A stretch of DNA of 64,000 nucleotides. It comes from Roseovarius sp. EL26 (GTDB taxonomy: Bacteria > Pseudomonadota > Alphaproteobacteria > Rhodobacterales > Rhodobacteraceae). Below the pieces are notes generated by a model, which saw only the letters and a list, made by a program, of their open reading frames with translations, ran no database searches and was not told where the DNA came from. Location: positions 1,227,606-1,291,605 of the forward strand of contig NZ_OUMZ01000007.1 in NCBI RefSeq assembly GCF_900327775.1, written 5' to 3'. Position 1 is the stretch's first letter. Every line of letters starts with the position of its first letter. Below are positions 61,198-64,000 of the stretch, piece by piece. The position numbers were made by a program, and so were the translations under genes.

Positions 61198-61252
61198 ACC
61201 AGATCTGGCCCGCACCTTGCGGGCCACGCCCACCCCTCTTATCTAAAGTGGT

Positions 61253-61702
61253 ATGATGCACGCTTATTCCTCTCTTCCTGATCCGGATTATCAAGCCGAA
61301 TTTTATCAGGATATTCCGACAAAACGTCTGGTTGCCTGGCTTGCCGATATGCTCGTCATAATCCTGATCTGCTTACTGATCGTTCCGTTCACGGCCTTTA
61401 CAGGCTTGTTCTTCTTTCCCTTTCTGATGCTGATTGTGGGCTTTGCCTACCGAGTAATCACACTCGCCAATCAATCCGCAACATGGGGCATGCGGTTAAC
61501 CGCGATTGAGTTCAGAACCTCCGATGGGCAGCCTTTTACCCTACAGATGGCATTTCTGCATACGCTCGGCTATTCCGTATCGATCGCGTTCTTTCTGCTG
61601 CAGGTGGTTTCCATCGTACTGATGTTGACCACAGCCCGGGCACAGGGCCTGACCGATCATTTCCTTGGTACAGTGGCATTAAATCGGCGCGCGCGCTCCT
61701 GA
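61253..61702 (+). CDS. RDD-family membrane protein
   Basis: The 149-residue protein has the RDD signature in [20 protein letters not shown] near residue 24 (Arg, Asp, Asp positions), two strong membrane segments there, a further one near 95-120, and the [17 protein letters not shown] motif. RDD proteins are proposed ion exchangers or accessory membrane proteins. It starts with two consecutive ATGs (61253/61256). Confidence 0.87.
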   Translation: MMHAYSSLPDPDYQAEFYQDIPTKRLVAWLADMLVIILICLLIVPFTAFTGLFFFPFLMLIVGFAYRVITLANQSATWGMRLTAIEFRTSDGQPFTLQMAFLHTLGYSVSIAFFLLQVVSIVLMLTTARAQGLTDHFLGTVALNRRARS

Positions 61703-61781
61703 TTGCACTTTGGGCAAACATGTACTCTTGGCGCATCTCAACTTCGTTGCTATCGTAACAACAGATTGTTTCGAAGGTGAT

Positions 61782-62627
61782 ATGCGCCACACACTCCCGA
61801 TAGCGCCCCAGTTTTATGTGACGGCTCCGCAACCCTGCCCCTACCTAGAAGGGCGGATGGAGCGAAAATTGTTCACGGCGCTGCAGGGTGAAAGCGCCCA
61901 AAAGCTGAATGATACACTTTCAAAACAAGGCTTTCGCCGCTCGCAAAATGTCCTTTACCGCCCATCCTGTGCCGATTGCGCAGCCTGCTTGTCGGCGCGA
62001 ATTGATGTCGGAAAATTCGCAATCACACGCGGACAAAAGAAAACTCTCAACCGCAACAAACATCTCAAACGCAAAGCCACCTCTCCTTGGGCCACCGAAG
62101 ATCAATACGACCTTTTTCGCAATTATTTGGAGGATCGCCACGCTGAAGGTGGCATGGCTGACATGGACGCCTTTGAATTTGCGGCCATGGTCGAAGAAAC
62201 TCCCATTCGCACCCGTGTTGTCGAATACACAGACCGCGATACTGACGATTTGATCGCCGTTTGCCTGACTGATGTCATCGAAGACGGGGTCAGTATGGTT
62301 TATTCCTTCTACCAGCCTGACAAAACCCGCCAGTCACTGGGCACTTATGTGATCCTTGATCACATCGCCATCGCACAGGAGGCAGGCCTGCCTTACGTCT
62401 ATCTGGGTTATTGGGTGCCCGGCAGCCCCAAAATGGGCTACAAGGCCAGTTTTTCAGGGCTTGAGGTTTTTGCAGACGGGGAATGGCAAGAAATGACAGA
62501 TCCGGCCGAACACGATTCTCGCAGTCACCCAATCTCAAATGATTCCATCATAGAACAGGTTGCCAATATCTCCCTGCCCGATGGCACCCCTTTGCGTCCA
62601 CAATCCAATACGGGGCCAAAAAGTTAA
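61782..62627 (+). CDS. bpt: Leucyl-tRNA:aspartate/glutamate aminoacyl-transferase
   Basis: The 281-residue enzyme adds leucine to proteins with N-terminal Asp or Glu, marking them for the ClpS/ClpAP N-degron pathway. Motifs: [32 protein letters not shown] with the conserved cysteines, [20 protein letters not shown] and [19 protein letters not shown]. The ATG at 61782 follows GGTGAT; a longer in-frame opening at 61710 is less likely. Confidence 0.92.
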   Translation: MRHTLPIAPQFYVTAPQPCPYLEGRMERKLFTALQGESAQKLNDTLSKQGFRRSQNVLYRPSCADCAACLSARIDVGKFAITRGQKKTLNRNKHLKRKATSPWATEDQYDLFRNYLEDRHAEGGMADMDAFEFAAMVEETPIRTRVVEYTDRDTDDLIAVCLTDVIEDGVSMVYSFYQPDKTRQSLGTYVILDHIAIAQEAGLPYVYLGYWVPGSPKMGYKASFSGLEVFADGEWQEMTDPAEHDSRSHPISNDSIIEQVANISLPDGTPLRPQSNTGPKS

Positions 62628-62653
62628 TTCAGGCCCCTAGGTAGTCTTTAGGG

Positions 62654-64000
62654 TCAATTTCCGATCAGAGCAGGCACAATCGTGACGATCGATGGGAAAA
62701 ACCACAAGATCCCCAGTCCAACCACCTGGATCAGGACAAATGGAAACACCCCACGATAGATATGGCCCGTTGTGACCTCTTTGGGCGCGACCCCCCGCAG
62801 ATAGAACAACGCAAAACCAAACGGCGGCGTCAGAAACGAGGTCTGCAGGTTTACCGCGATCATGATCGTCACCCATTTGGGGTCAAACGTACCACCATAA
62901 ATCACCGGACCGACGATGGGGATGACGATGTAGATAATTTCAAGAAAATCCAACACGAAGCCCAGAAAGAACAGCACCAGCATCACGATCAGGAAGACCT
63001 GCAATTCACTGTCAAAGCTTTTCAGGAACTGCTGGATATAATGTTCGCCACCAAAACTGATCACCACCAGATTGAGCAACTGCGACCCGATCAAGATGGT
63101 AAACACCATCGAGGTCACCTTGGCGGTTTCACGCACCACCGGGGTCATCACCCCGCCGGAATACAAAACCCAGCAAGAATACAGCAATCCAAAGGCAGCA
63201 TAGAGATACGCACCATACGCCACAAAGAAGGCCATCCAGGTCTCAACACTGACGTTGGTGCCATTGATCCGTAGGTCAAAATTAACACCAATCAAAACCG
63301 ACAAAATGATCGCAAACGTGGACCAGATGATCACCTTGCCCGAGCGCTCCTGATCTTGCAGTTTGCGATAGGCCGCTAGCATGATCGCCCCACCTGCCCC
63401 AAGCGCCGCTGCCGGCGTCGGATTGGTGATGCCACCAAGGATCGATCCTAGCACGGCAATGATCAAAATCAGCGGTGGAAACACCACGCGGATCAACTCA
63501 TTCTGCGCCAAACGCCCTGCTGCATGGCTACAACCGTACAATGCCACGGCAAGCGGAATGGCCAAAATCACTACGGTCAATCCGGGGCTGGTCGACGGCG
63601 CAATCAACAAGATATCAACCATCAGGCCCAAAATGACCCCAATCCCGCCAATCAATAACGGTACAGGGCTGGCAGAAGGCTTCACTCCACGTGCCACGAC
63701 TAAGATCAGTGACAGCAGCACAAACAGGATCGCGACGCCGGTTCCGATGGGGGCGGCAGCCGCCTCTTTCGCGGCTACGGCTGCAGTGACCTCTTCGTCG
63801 GACAAGGCCACGCTTTGCTGTACACCACCGGCAGCCGCAATCGCCTCTTTCTCAGCAATCGCCGCATCCCAGGACTCCTGTCCATGCAGCTCAATCATCG
63901 ACGCCTGACATTGTTCACCGACATTAGTGCGCAGGCTGGCCGTCTGCCCTTGCGCAGAGTAGCTACCAACCGTCAGATCTTGCGAACCGATCACATTCAT
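62654..64000 (-). CDS. TRAP transporter large permease (DctM type), partial
   Basis: The visible 448 codons form the C-terminal part of a DctM-family permease that runs off the right edge; the ATG at the edge need not be the true start. Signature segments include ITNPTPAAALGAGGAIMLAA, LDFLEIIYIVIPIVGPVIY, LQTSFLTPPFGFALFYLRGV and the terminal FVLIQVVGLGILWFFPSIVT. A hydrophilic, Ala/Glu-rich insertion (WDAAIAEKEAIAAAGG to AAVAAKEAAAAP) lies between membrane segments, as in the long form of the permease. TRAP systems import organic acids with a sodium gradient. Confidence 0.88.
   Translation of the reverse strand: MNVIGSQDLTVGSYSAQGQTASLRTNVGEQCQASMIELHGQESWDAAIAEKEAIAAAGGVQQSVALSDEEVTAAVAAKEAAAAPIGTGVAILFVLLSLILVVARGVKPSASPVPLLIGGIGVILGLMVDILLIAPSTSPGLTVVILAIPLAVALYGCSHAAGRLAQNELIRVVFPPLILIIAVLGSILGGITNPTPAAALGAGGAIMLAAYRKLQDQERSGKVIIWSTFAIILSVLIGVNFDLRINGTNVSVETWMAFFVAYGAYLYAAFGLLYSCWVLYSGGVMTPVVRETAKVTSMVFTILIGSQLLNLVVISFGGEHYIQQFLKSFDSELQVFLIVMLVLFFLGFVLDFLEIIYIVIPIVGPVIYGGTFDPKWVTIMIAVNLQTSFLTPPFGFALFYLRGVAPKEVTTGHIYRGVFPFVLIQVVGLGILWFFPSIVTIVPALIGN

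Overview
The window is chromosomal DNA of an alphaproteobacterium, most likely a marine member of the Rhodobacterales (Roseobacter group). The evidence is the gene content: the F1-ATPase zeta inhibitor, a betaine/homocysteine methyltransferase with a separate corrinoid protein, a VPLPA-CTERM protein, a NavBac-type sodium channel, an OlsB-type ornithine acyltransferase, a one-cysteine DksA, and the gene orders yceD-rpmF-plsX-fabH-ihfA-merR-tRNA-Pro and dgt-argS-SPOR-nagZ-scpA-scpB. Most of it is ordinary core genome, densely packed, with many 4-base stop/start overlaps. There is no complete insertion sequence, prophage or CRISPR array.

Layout. 1-1500: purS (cut by the window edge) and purC, divergent from the zeta inhibitor. 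1540-3955: an AT-rich accessory patch with two mutually related unknown proteins and a secreted protein resembling Tse2-type ADP-ribosyltransferases. 4070-11730: homocysteine methyltransferase, PEP carboxylase, a radical SAM protein, corrinoid protein, DUF1638 protein and an MBL hydrolase. 11740-14340: an HxlR regulator divergent from a quinol monooxygenase/SDR/MDR set. 14380-18500: SufE, a lipoprotein, RNase D, purN, purM and a CAT-anticodon tRNA. 18550-23610: VPLPA-CTERM protein, NavBac channel, a small unknown, DUF547, AbrB-type membrane protein and an SDR under a clear palindromic operator. 23670-32390: ABC-F, OlsB, BamE, then the YceD/L32/lipid/IHF cluster, tRNA-Pro and dCTP deaminase. 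32390-39470: scpB, scpA, nagZ, SPOR, argS and dgt, with erpA divergent. 39500-41940: a three-gene operon headed by a peptide with six FTSSL repeats. 42260-47920: exonuclease III, an FAD oxidoreductase, and a VWA/small membrane protein/DUF2927/MoxR set. 48110-64000: dksA, FAD monooxygenase, GNAT, SelO, an atypical M24 protein, two membrane proteins, M48 protease, DMT transporter, PIN protein, RlmI, GlnE, a DUF2852 gene behind two palindromes, RDD, Bpt, and a TRAP large permease cut by the right edge.

The most interesting candidate for an undescribed system is the operon at 40406-41938. A 133-residue protein carries six copies of an (M/L/A)FTSSL motif, each encoded by different synonymous codons, so the peptide motif and not the DNA repeat is being maintained. 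It is followed by an unrecognised 358-residue protein and, through an ATGA overlap, a 10-TM DMT-type exporter. This looks like a multi-core precursor peptide, partner and exporter, though that function is inferred. Second is the AT-rich patch at 1540-3955 with its possible exported ADP-ribosyltransferase. Third is the set of methyl-transfer genes that looks like part of a split methionine synthase.
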